The notes beneath the pieces were generated by a model. The model searched no databases, was not told the DNA's origin, and saw only the letters and a program-made list of their open reading frames with translations. Position numbers and translations under genes: made by a program. A DNA stretch of 64,000 bases from Pseudomonas sp. DY-1 (lineage in GTDB: Bacteria > Pseudomonadota > Gammaproteobacteria > Pseudomonadales > Pseudomonadaceae), in NCBI RefSeq assembly GCF_003626975.1, contig NZ_CP032616.1:3720001-3784000 (forward strand), written 5' to 3'. Below, one piece after another: positions 34,864 through 43,489 of this stretch. Numbering within the stretch: position 1 is the first letter of the stretch; each line of letters begins with the position of its first letter.

Positions 34864-35581
34864 CATCGCCCTCACGCATGAAGCCGAGGATCGCCGCGGC
34901 CACCTCCTCCGGTCGCTCCAGCGGCAGACCGTGACTGGCGTCGGCGAATACCTGCACTTCCACATCCGGTAGCCACTCCAGCAGCGCGTCGGCAGCAGTG
35001 GCCGGCACCAGCGCATCTCGCCCGGCGAACAGGTGAAGTTGTGGACCGCCATAACCCTGGATAGCCGCGCGGATATCCAGTACATCCAACAGACGCAGGC
35101 CCGCGTCCAGCACCTTGGGTTCAGTGGGTAGCTGGGTGACCTGCAGCTGCCGCGCCAGCGTTCGGGCGTCTCGCGCGCCCTGGGCCACCAGCATGGTGAA
35201 GCGTTTGAGGGTCTGCGCGGGGTCGAGACGGCAAGCCTCGTGGAAGGTCGCGAAGACTTCCTGAGACATGGCGCTGGGCCAATCGTCGCGGTCACGGAAA
35301 CTCATGTTGCTGCACAGGCCGATCAGGCCACGGCAAGCAGCACCCCGGCGCGCGGCCAGTTGTGCGGCGAGCATGCCGCCAAGCGACCAGCCGGCCAGCC
35401 AGCTGTCCGCTGCCAGGCGCGCATCCAGCTCATCGAGCCAGGCGCCGGCCTGCTCCAGCGCTGGCAGCGGTTCGATTTCAACCACCAGATGCGGCGCGCA
35501 CTCCAGCAGAGCTTCGCGCAAAGGTTCGAGGGCGGCGGGGCCAATAGCCCAGCCCGGCAACAGAATCAGGCGCTCACGCAT
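34856..35581 (-). CDS. bioH: pimeloyl-[ACP] methyl ester esterase
   Basis: A 241-aa alpha/beta hydrolase that removes the methyl cap from pimeloyl-ACP methyl ester. Nucleophile S66 in AGWSLGGM, Asp in FAGRDALVP, His in DASHGLPLE. Starts [14 protein letters not shown] at 35581, overlapping bioF by eight bases. It lies between bioF and bioC, the usual Pseudomonas order. Confidence 0.92.
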   Translation of the reverse strand: MRERLILLPGWAIGPAALEPLREALLECAPHLVVEIEPLPALEQAGAWLDELDARLAADSWLAGWSLGGMLAAQLAARRGAACRGLIGLCSNMSFRDRDDWPSAMSQEVFATFHEACRLDPAQTLKRFTMLVAQGARDARTLARQLQVTQLPTEPKVLDAGLRLLDVLDIRAAIQGYGGPQLHLFAGRDALVPATAADALLEWLPDVEVQVFADASHGLPLERPEEVAAAILGFMREGDDV

Positions 35582-36755
35582 CGGGGGCATCCTCCTTCGC
35601 CAGTTTCTCCCAGCATTCGGCCAGGGCACTCAGCAAGGATTCAAGCTGCTCTTCACTGTGGGCGGCGGAGAAAGTGACACGCAGTCGCGCGCTGCCAGCC
35701 GGTACTGTGGGCGGACGGATGGCTCCGACCAGGATGCCGCGCTCGCGCAGCATGGCGGAGAGCTTCAATGCACGTGCGCTGTCACCGACCAGGATCGGCT
35801 GGATCGGCGTCGGGCTGTCCATCAGGGTCAGGCCGATCTCGGCTGCGCCTTTACGGAAGCGCTGGATCAGTGCGTTCAAGTGCTCGCGGCGCCAGCTTTC
35901 ACGCTGCAGCAGCTCCAGGCTCTTCAAGGTGGCGCAGGCCACCGCCGGGGGTTGGCTGGTGGTGTAGATGTAAGGGCGGGCGAACTGGATCAGTGTTTCG
36001 ATCAGTTCCTCGCTGCCGGCGACGAAGGCACCAGCGGTACCGAAAGCCTTGCCCAGGGTACCGACCAGCACCGGTACATCCTCGAGGCCCAAGCCAAAAT
36101 GTTCGACGATACCGCCACCGTTAGCCCCCAGCGGCCCAAAGCCATGGGCATCGTCCACCATCACCCAGGCGCCACGAGCTTTCGCGGCCGAGCAGATAGC
36201 GGGCAGATCAGCGAGATCGCCGTCCATGCTGAACACGCCATCAGTCACTACCAGGGTGTTGCCCTCGGCCTTTTCAAGACGACTGGACAGACTGTCCGCA
36301 TCGTTGTGCAGGTAGCGCGAGAAGCGCGCCCCGGAGAGGAGTCCGGCGTCCAGTAGGGAAGCGTGATTGAGGCGGTCCTCCAGCACGGTATCGCCCTTGC
36401 CCAACAGCGCGGTCACCGCGCCCAGGTTGGCCATGTAGCCCGTGGAGAACAGCAGTGCGCGGGGCCTGCCGGTGAACTCGGCCAGGGCCAGTTCAAGATC
36501 GTGATGCGGTCCGCTGTGGCCGATCACCAGATGCGAAGCACCACCACCGGCCCCCCAGCGATCCACGCCGGACTGCAGGGCAGCCTTCACCTCGGGATGG
36601 GCAGCCAGGCCAAGGTAGTCGTTGGAACAGAAGGCCAGCATGGGGCGGCCGTCCACCACGACATCCGGCCCCTGAGGGCTTTCCAGCAAGGGGCGCTGGC
36701 GATAGAGGTTGTCCGCATGGCGGGCGGCTAGGCGCGAGGCGAGATCAAAAGGCAT
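35574..36755 (-). CDS. bioF: 8-amino-7-oxononanoate synthase
   Basis: A 393-aa PLP enzyme condensing pimeloyl-ACP and alanine. [33 protein letters not shown] and the PLP lysine in [13 protein letters not shown] are all present. The gap to bioB (98 bases) contains a REP, so bioB and bioF may be separately tuned though same-strand. Confidence 0.94.
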   Translation of the reverse strand: MPFDLASRLAARHADNLYRQRPLLESPQGPDVVVDGRPMLAFCSNDYLGLAAHPEVKAALQSGVDRWGAGGGASHLVIGHSGPHHDLELALAEFTGRPRALLFSTGYMANLGAVTALLGKGDTVLEDRLNHASLLDAGLLSGARFSRYLHNDADSLSSRLEKAEGNTLVVTDGVFSMDGDLADLPAICSAAKARGAWVMVDDAHGFGPLGANGGGIVEHFGLGLEDVPVLVGTLGKAFGTAGAFVAGSEELIETLIQFARPYIYTTSQPPAVACATLKSLELLQRESWRREHLNALIQRFRKGAAEIGLTLMDSPTPIQPILVGDSARALKLSAMLRERGILVGAIRPPTVPAGSARLRVTFSAAHSEEQLESLLSALAECWEKLAKEDAPDA

Positions 36756-36770
36756 GGGCGGTTCGGTTTT

Positions 36771-36838
36771 TCGTAGGCGCCAGCGTGCTGGCGAACCTGC
36801 AGGAGCCGCCCTTCGCGAGCAAGCTCGCTCCTACAGGG
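36771..36838. repeat. REP element between bioB and bioF
   Basis: Ends with CGCGAGCAAGCTCGCTCCTA, the classic Pseudomonas REP core GCGAGCAAGCTCGC, and begins TCGTAGGCGCCAGCGTGCTG. A different sub-family from the AATTCATTCGC units elsewhere. Confidence 0.85.
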
Positions 36839-36853
36839 TTCGATAACGCGGAA

Positions 36854-37912
36854 TCAGGCAGAAGCAGCGTTGTAGAACATCTGCGAATCGCGCTGTTCGA
36901 CCAGGGCCTGCTCGATGGCGGCCTGATGCACCTCGTCGGCGTGTTCCTCGCGCTCTTCCGGCTTGATGCCAAGGCGCGCGAACAGCTGCATGTCCTTGTC
37001 CGCTTGGGGGTTCTTGGTGGTCAGCAACTTCTCGCCGTAGAAGATCGAGTTGGCGCCAGCCATGAAGGCCAGGGCCTGCATCTGCTCGTTCATCTGTTCG
37101 CGACCGGCGGACAGGCGTACGTGGGACTTCGGCATCATGATCCGGGCGACCGCCAGGGTGCGGATGAAGTCGAACGGATCGACGTCCTTTTCTTCCGCCA
37201 GCGGGGTGCCCTTCACTTTCACCAGCATGTTGATCGGCACCGACTCCGGGTGCTCGGGCAGGTTGGCCAGCTGGATCAGCAGGCCGGCGCGGTCGTCTAC
37301 CGACTCGCCCATGCCGAGGATGCCACCGGAGCAGATCTTCATCCCCGCCTCACGCACATAGGCCAGGGTCTGCAGGCGCTCACTGTAGGTGCGGGTGGTG
37401 ATGATGTTGCCGTAGAACTCCGGCGAGGTATCCAGGTTGTGGTTGTAATAGTCGAGGCCGGCCTCGGCCAGCGCCTGGGTCTGTTCCTGGTTCAGTCGCC
37501 CCAGGGTCATGCAGGTTTCCAGGCCGAGCTTCTTCACGCCTTTGACCATTTCCAGGACATAGGGCATGTCTTTCGCCGACGGATGTTTCCAGGCGGCGCC
37601 CATGCAGAAACGGGTAGAGCCGATGGCCTTGGCCTCGGCAGCGGCCTCGAGGACCTTCTGCACTTCCATCAGCTTTTCCTTGTCCAGGCCAGTGTTGTAG
37701 TGGCCGGACTGAGGGCAATACTTGCAGTCTTCCGGGCAGGCGCCGGTCTTGATCGACAGCAGGGTGGAAACCTGTACCCGATTCGGGTCGAAGTTCGCGC
37801 GGTGAACGGTCTGCGCTTGGAACAGCAGGTCGTTGAACGGCTGCTCGAAGAGCGCCTTCACCTCGGCGAGGGACCAGTCGTGGCGGGTAGCGATGGATGC
37901 GGTTGCACTCAT
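36854..37912 (-). CDS. bioB: biotin synthase
   Basis: A 352-aa radical-SAM enzyme inserting sulphur into dethiobiotin. The radical-SAM CxxxCxxC is seen as CPEDCKYC near residue 59-66; [12 protein letters not shown] and GGILGMGES bind SAM and substrate; the [2Fe-2S] cysteines and RLSAGREQM Arg are present. First gene of the operon, behind a near-consensus promoter overlapped by a BirA-like operator. bioA is not in the window. Confidence 0.95.
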   Translation of the reverse strand: MSATASIATRHDWSLAEVKALFEQPFNDLLFQAQTVHRANFDPNRVQVSTLLSIKTGACPEDCKYCPQSGHYNTGLDKEKLMEVQKVLEAAAEAKAIGSTRFCMGAAWKHPSAKDMPYVLEMVKGVKKLGLETCMTLGRLNQEQTQALAEAGLDYYNHNLDTSPEFYGNIITTRTYSERLQTLAYVREAGMKICSGGILGMGESVDDRAGLLIQLANLPEHPESVPINMLVKVKGTPLAEEKDVDPFDFIRTLAVARIMMPKSHVRLSAGREQMNEQMQALAFMAGANSIFYGEKLLTTKNPQADKDMQLFARLGIKPEEREEHADEVHQAAIEQALVEQRDSQMFYNAASA

Positions 37913-37957
37913 GGAGGTTTCCTTCGACGCTTGCAGGGGCGCCTCTTGTCAGGGATA

Positions 37958-37976
37958 CCCGGAGTCGGACTCCGGG
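37958..37976 (-). promoter_or_regulatory. hairpin in the bioB 5' untranslated region
   Basis: CCCGGAGTC-G-GACTCCGGG, perfect nine-base arms, lying between the predicted bioB transcription start and its ATG. It could stabilise or attenuate the leader; no riboswitch consensus is recognised. Confidence 0.45.
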
Positions 37977-37992
37977 AATTCAGGCTTAGGGC

Positions 37993-38020
37993 ATCATAAG
38001 TTGAGCTGTGACGCTGTCAA
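37993..38020 (-). promoter_or_regulatory. sigma-70 promoter of bioB
   Basis: On the minus strand, TTGACA (38020-38015), 16 bases, TATGAT (37998-37993): a perfect -35 and a 5/6 -10. The -35 lies inside one half of the BirA-like dyad, so repressor and polymerase would compete. Confidence 0.75.
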
Positions 38021-38044
38021 CCAGTCTTGCGGCACAGGTCAACA
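38015..38044. promoter_or_regulatory. BirA-like operator upstream of bioB
   Basis: TGTCAACC-N14-GGTCAACA: inverted half-sites resembling the bipartite BirA operator TTGTAAACC-N14-16-GGTTTACAA. Position over the -35 is right for biotin repression. BirA itself is not in the window. Confidence 0.7.
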
Positions 38045-38139
38045 TCTGATCGTTTTTTAATCACATATTCCACTGAACCAGATTTCCCGGTCAGGCTCAA
38101 ATTCCAGGCAGCCAGCCGCTGAAGGAGCAACACACTGCA

Positions 38140-38433
38140 ATGCGTACGGAAGGATTTTTCGAGTGGCTCGGCCGGATCATCGGCACCGCCATCCGCTTCA
38201 TAGTCGACCTGCTCTCTGGCGTGCTTGGCGGTATTGGTCAGGCCATAGACGATTTTCTCAACGGCCTGGCACGGGCCATCGGCATGGACGTGTCCTTTTT
38301 CAGCCTGATCCTGCTGCTCGTCGGGCTACTGCTGCTCTACAGTGGTGTCCGCGCCTTCATCCGCAAGTCCATCATCGGCGGCCTGGTCCTGACCTTTCTC
38401 GGTCTGTTGGTGATGAGCTGGCTGATCGCCTGA
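38140..38433 (+). CDS. small membrane protein, 97 aa
   Basis: Two or three hydrophobic stretches (IIGTAIRFIVDLLSGVLGGI; FFSLILLLVGLLLLY; IIGGLVLTFLGLLVMSWLIA) with an amphipathic first helix. No family recognised. AAGGAG lies 12 bases before the ATG. 22 bases upstream of comF on the same strand, so probably cotranscribed. Confidence 0.7.
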   Translation: MRTEGFFEWLGRIIGTAIRFIVDLLSGVLGGIGQAIDDFLNGLARAIGMDVSFFSLILLLVGLLLLYSGVRAFIRKSIIGGLVLTFLGLLVMSWLIA

Positions 38434-38455
38434 ATCCTGTCCCAGGGAGGGGACC

Positions 38456-39184
38456 ATGCTTTCCTTGCTCGCCCGGTTACGGCCGGCCTGGCTTCGCCAC
38501 ACACCCACCTGCCAGCTTTGTCGCGCGCCGGGCAGCGACCTGGCTATCTGCGCAGGCTGCGAGGCCGAACTGCCCTGGCTCAACGGACACTGCATCGTCT
38601 GCGCCCTGCCCTTGCCCACCCAGGGCCTGCCCTGCGGTGAGTGCCTGAAACGGCCACCGCCCTTCACGCGGGTCGAGGCGCCTTGGCGCTACGGCTTCCC
38701 GGTGGACAGCCTGATCACCGGTTTCAAGCACCAGGGCCGCTGGCCCCTGGGCCGCTTGCTGGGGGAATTGCTCGTCCGCCACCTGGAGCACGCTTTCCAT
38801 GAAGGGCTGCCCCGTCCCGACGCCCTGCTACCGGTTCCCCTGAGCGCACCACGCCTGCGCCAGCGTGGCTTCAACCAGGCACAGATGTTGGCGCGCTGGC
38901 TGGGCAACGAGCTGTGCCTCCCCGTGCAGGACGACTGGCTGCATCGCATCGAGGACGGCCCGCCCCAGCAGGGCCTGGATGCTGCCGCCCGGCGCCGCAA
39001 CCTGCGCCGTGCCTTCGCGTTGCCCTCGCGGGTGGAGGTGAAAGGCCTGCACCTGGCCCTGGTGGACGACGTACTGACTACTGGCACCACCGCACATGTC
39101 CTCGCTCGCCTGTTGACGCGCGCTGGCGCGACTCGGGTGGACGTCTATTGCCTGGCACGCACGCCCCGGCCGGGAGACCCCTGA
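38456..39184 (+). CDS. comF: ComF-family phosphoribosyltransferase-like protein
   Basis: A 242-aa protein with N-terminal zinc-binding cysteine pairs (CQLC, CAGC, CIVC, CGEC within residues 19-62) and a C-terminal phosphoribosyltransferase motif LALVDDVLTTGTTAHV. Family members (ComFC, GntX) take part in natural transformation, probably at the recombination-coupled step on incoming single-stranded DNA. GGGAGGGG before the ATG. High confidence in family, role inferred. Confidence 0.87.
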   Translation: MLSLLARLRPAWLRHTPTCQLCRAPGSDLAICAGCEAELPWLNGHCIVCALPLPTQGLPCGECLKRPPPFTRVEAPWRYGFPVDSLITGFKHQGRWPLGRLLGELLVRHLEHAFHEGLPRPDALLPVPLSAPRLRQRGFNQAQMLARWLGNELCLPVQDDWLHRIEDGPPQQGLDAAARRRNLRRAFALPSRVEVKGLHLALVDDVLTTGTTAHVLARLLTRAGATRVDVYCLARTPRPGDP

Positions 39185-39250
39185 AGGCTTGACGCAGCGA
39201 ACAGGCGGGAGCAGCCTGCGCGCCAGATCCCCCGACGAAACCGTCCGTTC

Positions 39251-40015
39251 ATGAGCCTGACCAGCGCCCTCACCCAGCAACTCACTCGTCGCCCGCAGCG
39301 CCTGGCGCTGCTGGAGCAGATCGCCGTACAAGGCTCCATCACCCGCGCCGCCAAAGCCGCAGGCCTGAGCTACAAGGCGGCCTGGGATGCCATCGACGAA
39401 CTGAACAACCTCGCCGAAAAGCCTCTGGTGGAACGCTCCGTGGGTGGCAAGGGCGGTGGCGGTGCGCGACTGTCCGCCGAGGGTGAACGCCTGCTGGCCC
39501 TCTACAAGCGCCTGGAAAGCCTGCAGGCGCGCCTGCTGGAAAGTGCCGAAAGCGAACAAGACCTGGAGCTGCTGGGTCGTCTGATGCTGCGCACCAGCGC
39601 ACGCAACCAACTGAGCGGCCGAGTGCTCGGCATCGAATCCAGGGGGCGCAACGATCTCGTGAGCATCGAACTGGCCGGCGGTCCCTGCCTCTTGGCGCAG
39701 ATCACCCACGACAGCACCGAAAAGCTGGAACTGGCGCCAGGCCGCAGCGTGGTGGCGCTGATCAAGGCGGGATGGCTGCGACTGCAGGCCATATCAGAAC
39801 CGGCAGATGACGCGCTGAACCAGTTACAGGGCCGGATCGAGGAAATCCTCGACGCGGCCGACAGCCCCAGCGAAGTGCGCATCGCCCTGGCCAGCGGCCA
39901 AACGCTCTGTGCCCTGGTCGAGCCCGAGCGTCTGGCGCAACTCGGCCTCAAGGCCGGCGACAGCGTGCGCGCGCAGTTCGCGCCCGCTCAGGTGCTGCTC
40001 GGCACCGCGCTCTGA
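39251..40015 (+). CDS. modE: ModE-family molybdate-responsive regulator
   Basis: A 254-aa regulator with the ModE plan: N-terminal winged helix (LALLEQIAVQGSITRAAKAA, YKAAWDAIDELNNL), then two Mop/TOBE domains (NQLSGRVLGIESRGRNDLVS; RIEEILDAADSPSEVRIALA) that bind molybdate. No molybdate transporter genes lie next to it. No clear ribosome binding site precedes the ATG at 39251, but the start gives the right domain border. A molybdenum-cofactor MOSC gene is 16 kb away. Confidence 0.82.
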   Translation: MSLTSALTQQLTRRPQRLALLEQIAVQGSITRAAKAAGLSYKAAWDAIDELNNLAEKPLVERSVGGKGGGGARLSAEGERLLALYKRLESLQARLLESAESEQDLELLGRLMLRTSARNQLSGRVLGIESRGRNDLVSIELAGGPCLLAQITHDSTEKLELAPGRSVVALIKAGWLRLQAISEPADDALNQLQGRIEEILDAADSPSEVRIALASGQTLCALVEPERLAQLGLKAGDSVRAQFAPAQVLLGTAL

Positions 40016-40081
40016 GGCCCGTCAACCGTACGCTGCGCGACCATTGGGGATAGACTGGGCGCCTGACTGCCGGAGTTGCCC

Positions 40082-41056
40082 ATGTCCCACCCCTTCGATG
40101 ACCTCACACCCGACCTGGTACTGGACGCTGTGGAAAGCCTCGGTTTTCTCAGCGATATGCGCATCCTCGCGCTGAACAGCTACGAGAACCGCGTTTACCA
40201 GGTAGGCATCGAGGACGCTGAGCCACTGATTGCCAAGTTCTACCGACCGCAGCGCTGGAGCGACGAAGCGATTCTCGAAGAGCACGGGTTCAGCGCCGAA
40301 CTGGCCGAATGCGAAGTGCCGGTAGTAGCGCCGCTGCAACGCGACGGAAAGAGCCTGTTCGAGCACGCCGGTTTCCGCTTCGCCCTGTTCCCTCGTCGCG
40401 GCGGCCGCGCACCGGAGCCGGGTAACCTCGACCAACTCTACCGCCTCGGCCAGTTGCTCGGTCGCCTGCACGCCGTCGGCAGCACCCGCCCCTTCGAGCA
40501 CCGCGAAACCCTGGCGGTGGAAAACTTCGGCCACCAGTCCCTGGCGACCCTGCTGGAAGGCGGTTTCATTCCCCGCAGCCTGCTGCCAGCCTACGAGTCG
40601 GTCGCCCGTGATCTGCTTAAGCGCCTCGACAAGTTGTTCGCCGAAGTGCGCTACCAACCGATTCGCATGCACGGTGATTGCCACCCCGGCAACCTGCTGT
40701 GCCGTGACGAGGTCTTTCATGTGGTGGACCTCGACGATTGCCGCATGGGGCCGGCGGTGCAGGATCTCTGGATGATGCTGGCGGGGGATCGCCAGGAACG
40801 CCTCGGCCAGCTCTCCGAGTTGATGGACGGCTACCAGGAGTTCCACGACTTCGACCGCCGCGAACTGCCGCTGATCGAAGGCCTGCGCGCCCTGCGCCTG
40901 ATGCACCACAGCGCCTGGATCGCCCGCCGCTGGGACGACCCGGCCTTCCCCATGCACTTCTCCTGGTTCGGCAGCGAACGCTACTGGGGCGACCAGATCC
41001 TCACCCTGCGCGAGCAAATTTCGGCGTTGGACGAAGAACCGCTGAAGCTGTTCTGA
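40082..41056 (+). CDS. srkA: stress response kinase A (YihE/RdoA family)
   Basis: A 324-aa aminoglycoside-phosphotransferase-fold Ser/Thr kinase. Nucleotide-binding Lys in AKFYRPQRWSD, catalytic loop IRMHGDCHPGNLLC and metal-binding VVDLDDCRMGP are all present. In E. coli it counters stress-induced programmed death. ATG at 40082 with GGAG upstream; the codon 6 bases before is TTG. Confidence 0.9.
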   Translation: MSHPFDDLTPDLVLDAVESLGFLSDMRILALNSYENRVYQVGIEDAEPLIAKFYRPQRWSDEAILEEHGFSAELAECEVPVVAPLQRDGKSLFEHAGFRFALFPRRGGRAPEPGNLDQLYRLGQLLGRLHAVGSTRPFEHRETLAVENFGHQSLATLLEGGFIPRSLLPAYESVARDLLKRLDKLFAEVRYQPIRMHGDCHPGNLLCRDEVFHVVDLDDCRMGPAVQDLWMMLAGDRQERLGQLSELMDGYQEFHDFDRRELPLIEGLRALRLMHHSAWIARRWDDPAFPMHFSWFGSERYWGDQILTLREQISALDEEPLKLF

Positions 41057-41068
41057 ACCTGCCACCTC

Positions 41069-41100
41069 CTTGTAGGGGCAAATTCATTCGCCGCTACAAG
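41069..41100. repeat. REP-type repeat
   Basis: CTTGTAGGGGCAAATTCATTCGCCGCTACAAG: the REP unit closed by an inverted CTTGTAG/CTACAAG end. Rest of the gap to 41245 shows nothing recognisable. Confidence 0.75.
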
Positions 41101-41245
41101 GAGCAGCGCTCGCCAGCTGCCGTAAAGAACGCCTTACGTGTTTCGCTTGCACGGCCTTGCGGAAAAACCTGAGCACACAGACAAGCCACGACGTCGCCCA
41201 CTAGAATGTCGCACCACTCGTTAGCTGCCTAAGCAAGGACATTCC

Positions 41246-42133
41246 ATGGCAACCGCCGACCCGCGTCGCGGGTACATCCTGGGGCTCACCGCCTACGTCA
41301 TCTGGGGCCTCTTTCCGCTCTACTTCAAAGCTATCCAGAGCGTTCCGGCGCTGGAGATCATCGTTCACCGCGCGATGTGGTCGGCCCTGTTCGGCGCAGC
41401 CTTGTTGCTGGTCTGGAAGCACCCGGGCTGGTTGCGCGAGCTACGCGAGAACCCCAAGCGCTTTGGGGTACTCGCCGCCAGCGGCATGCTGATCGCCGGC
41501 AACTGGCTGGTCTACGTATGGGCGGTGAACAACGGACGAATGCTGGAAGCCAGCCTGGGCTATTACATCAACCCGCTGATCAACGTACTGCTGGGAATGC
41601 TGATTCTCGGCGAGCGCTTGCGTCGCCTGCAGTGGATCGCCGTACTGCTGGCGGCCATCGGCGTCGCGCAACAGATTTGGCAAGTCGGCGCGCTACCCTG
41701 GGTGTCGCTGACCCTGGCGCTGACGTTCGGTTTCTACGGACTGATCCGCAAGCAGGCTCCGGTGGCGGCCCTGCCCGGGCTGGTCGTCGAAACCTGGCTG
41801 CTGCTGCCCCTGGCCGTTGGCTGGTTGCTGCTGACTCCGAGCGCGACCTCCTCCCAGGCGAGCTTCTGGTCAACACCCGAGGCGCTCTGGTTGATCGCGG
41901 CGGGCCCCATCACCCTGGTGCCCTTGGTGTGCTTCAACGCTGCCGCGCGCCACCTGCCTTACACCACCCTGGGTTTTCTCCAGTACCTGGCGCCGACCCT
42001 GGTGATGCTGCAAGCGATCTTCCTGTTCGACGAGCATTTCGACCCGAGCAAGCTGCTGGCCTTCTGCTTCATCTGGGCAGGCCTGGCCATCTATAGCGTT
42101 GACGCCTGGCTGACCCTGAGGCGCAACAGCTGA
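41246..42133 (+). CDS. rarD: EamA-family transporter RarD
   Basis: A 295-aa inner-membrane protein with about ten transmembrane helices. RarD landmarks: YVIWGLFPLYFKAI near the start, WLVYVWAVNNGRMLEASLGY and YTTLGFLQYLAPTLVMLQAI. RarD is a drug/metabolite-superfamily permease of unknown physiological substrate, originally linked to chloramphenicol sensitivity. Collinear with the PA0485 position of P. aeruginosa. Confidence 0.88.
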   Translation: MATADPRRGYILGLTAYVIWGLFPLYFKAIQSVPALEIIVHRAMWSALFGAALLLVWKHPGWLRELRENPKRFGVLAASGMLIAGNWLVYVWAVNNGRMLEASLGYYINPLINVLLGMLILGERLRRLQWIAVLLAAIGVAQQIWQVGALPWVSLTLALTFGFYGLIRKQAPVAALPGLVVETWLLLPLAVGWLLLTPSATSSQASFWSTPEALWLIAAGPITLVPLVCFNAAARHLPYTTLGFLQYLAPTLVMLQAIFLFDEHFDPSKLLAFCFIWAGLAIYSVDAWLTLRRNS

Positions 42134-42179
42134 TCGCCAAGGTGGAAATCCGCACCTCGGATTTCCACCCGATCGCCAC

Positions 42180-42698
42180 TCATTTTTCCTGGTGCAGATT
42201 CAATTCAACCATCAGGTCATCGGCCAAGGTCTCCAGCTTGGCCTGCAACACATCCAGGGACAGAGTCAGCGGCACCGCCAGCACGGCCTCGGCGTGGAAC
42301 AACGGTTCGCTGCTCATGGGCGCCGGCATCACCTCGGTGATCAGGCTTTCCAGGTTCACACCCAGTTCCGCCAGCAGGCGGGTGATGTCACGGACGATGC
42401 CCGGCCGGTCGTTGCCCACCAGATCCAGCAGGATCGGCTTCCAGGTGCAGGAGGGCTCGATGCCGCTCTGCGCCAGCATCACGCGGATGCCGTGGGCGCT
42501 GAGGCCTTGCAAACCCTCAACCAGTTCGTCGTAACCCTCGGCCGGGACCGCTACGCGCAGTATCCCGGCGAACTGCCCGGCCATGCGCGACATACGGCTT
42601 TCCAACCAGTTGCCACCATGGGCGGCGATGCACTGCGCGACACGTTCCACCAGCCCGGGCTGGTCCGCTGCGATGACAGTAAGTACCAGATGATCCAC
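42180..42698 (-). CDS. GcvR-like ACT-domain regulatory protein
   Basis: A 172-aa protein made of two ACT domains (DHLVLTVIAADQPGLVERVA; PILLDLVGNDRPGIVRDITR). It matches the GcvR/PA0484-type family, in which the protein antagonises the LysR activator GcvA of the glycine cleavage system. Pseudomonas has several GcvR-like paralogues, so the partner is unsure. 37 bases after the acetyltransferase gene, same strand. Confidence 0.82.
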   Translation of the reverse strand: MDHLVLTVIAADQPGLVERVAQCIAAHGGNWLESRMSRMAGQFAGILRVAVPAEGYDELVEGLQGLSAHGIRVMLAQSGIEPSCTWKPILLDLVGNDRPGIVRDITRLLAELGVNLESLITEVMPAPMSSEPLFHAEAVLAVPLTLSLDVLQAKLETLADDLMVELNLHQEK

Positions 42699-42735
42699 GC
42701 TCGACTCCTTATATGTAGGGAACCGGCACCCGGCG

Positions 42736-43182
42736 TCAGGCCAGGCTCAGCCAGTAGGTGAAGTAAATCTCGTCCCGCACATAGCCGAGTCGTTCATAAA
42801 GCGCCTGGCCGGCAAGGTTGGTCTTCGCGGTTTCCAACTGGATGCCGCAGGCGCCCGTGTGTTCGGCATGGGCGCGGGCAGCGTTCATCAGGTCTTCCCC
42901 GACGCCCTGGCACCGGGCGGCGGGCACTACATAAAGATCGCTCAACAACCAGGCTGGTGCCAGCGCCAGCGACGAGAGAAAGGGATAGAGCTGGGTGAAG
43001 CCAAGGGCAACGCCATCGTCACCGCGGGCGATGAACAGCGTCGAGTCACCGCGATCCAGCCGCTGCTCGAGGAACGCACGGATATCCGTCTGAGGCCTGG
43101 GCACCTGGTAGAACTCGAGATAGCCGGCAAAAAGGCTGGATAGGTCATCAAGATCGCTGAATGTGGCGGCATGCACAGGCAT
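42736..43182 (-). CDS. GNAT-family N-acetyltransferase
   Basis: A 148-aa acetyltransferase: acetyl-CoA loop ARCQGVGEDLMNAARAHA (R/QxxGxG/A form), LSDLYVVP strand and LYERLGY end. Substrate unknown; likely a small amine. AGGAG before ATG at 43182. Probably cotranscribed with the GcvR-like gene and divergent from glcB. Confidence 0.85.
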   Translation of the reverse strand: MPVHAATFSDLDDLSSLFAGYLEFYQVPRPQTDIRAFLEQRLDRGDSTLFIARGDDGVALGFTQLYPFLSSLALAPAWLLSDLYVVPAARCQGVGEDLMNAARAHAEHTGACGIQLETAKTNLAGQALYERLGYVRDEIYFTYWLSLA

Positions 43183-43489
43183 GGAAAGGCTCCTGGACGA
43201 ATTCGCTGGAGTATAGGAAAGCGCCGAAAAACCCGCGCGGAATCCCGTGCGACGGCCTGTCGCAGTTCAAATGAAAAATAAATCGTGTACATTTTTCAGA
43301 TTTAACTGGAACAAAGAGCCAGTTTTTTGCGAACATTCTGCCCGCCGTTGTGACCGTAAACCAGCTTTTAGTCGCATAGCGACGCGACCCCACTGATTTT
43401 CACAACGGCTTCATGTAGTATGCCGCGCTTCGGACTACAAGAAGGGAAACCCCCGGTCCGAGCGGATATTGAGCAGAGTGAGGCAAGCA
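43183..43489. other. 307-bp divergent gap between the acetyltransferase and glcB
   Basis: AT-rich relative to its flanks. It holds a GTCGC-ATA-GCGAC hairpin near 43372 and an extended -10-like TGTAGTAT near 43415, the probable glcB promoter without a good -35. I see no known operator. Confidence 0.4.
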
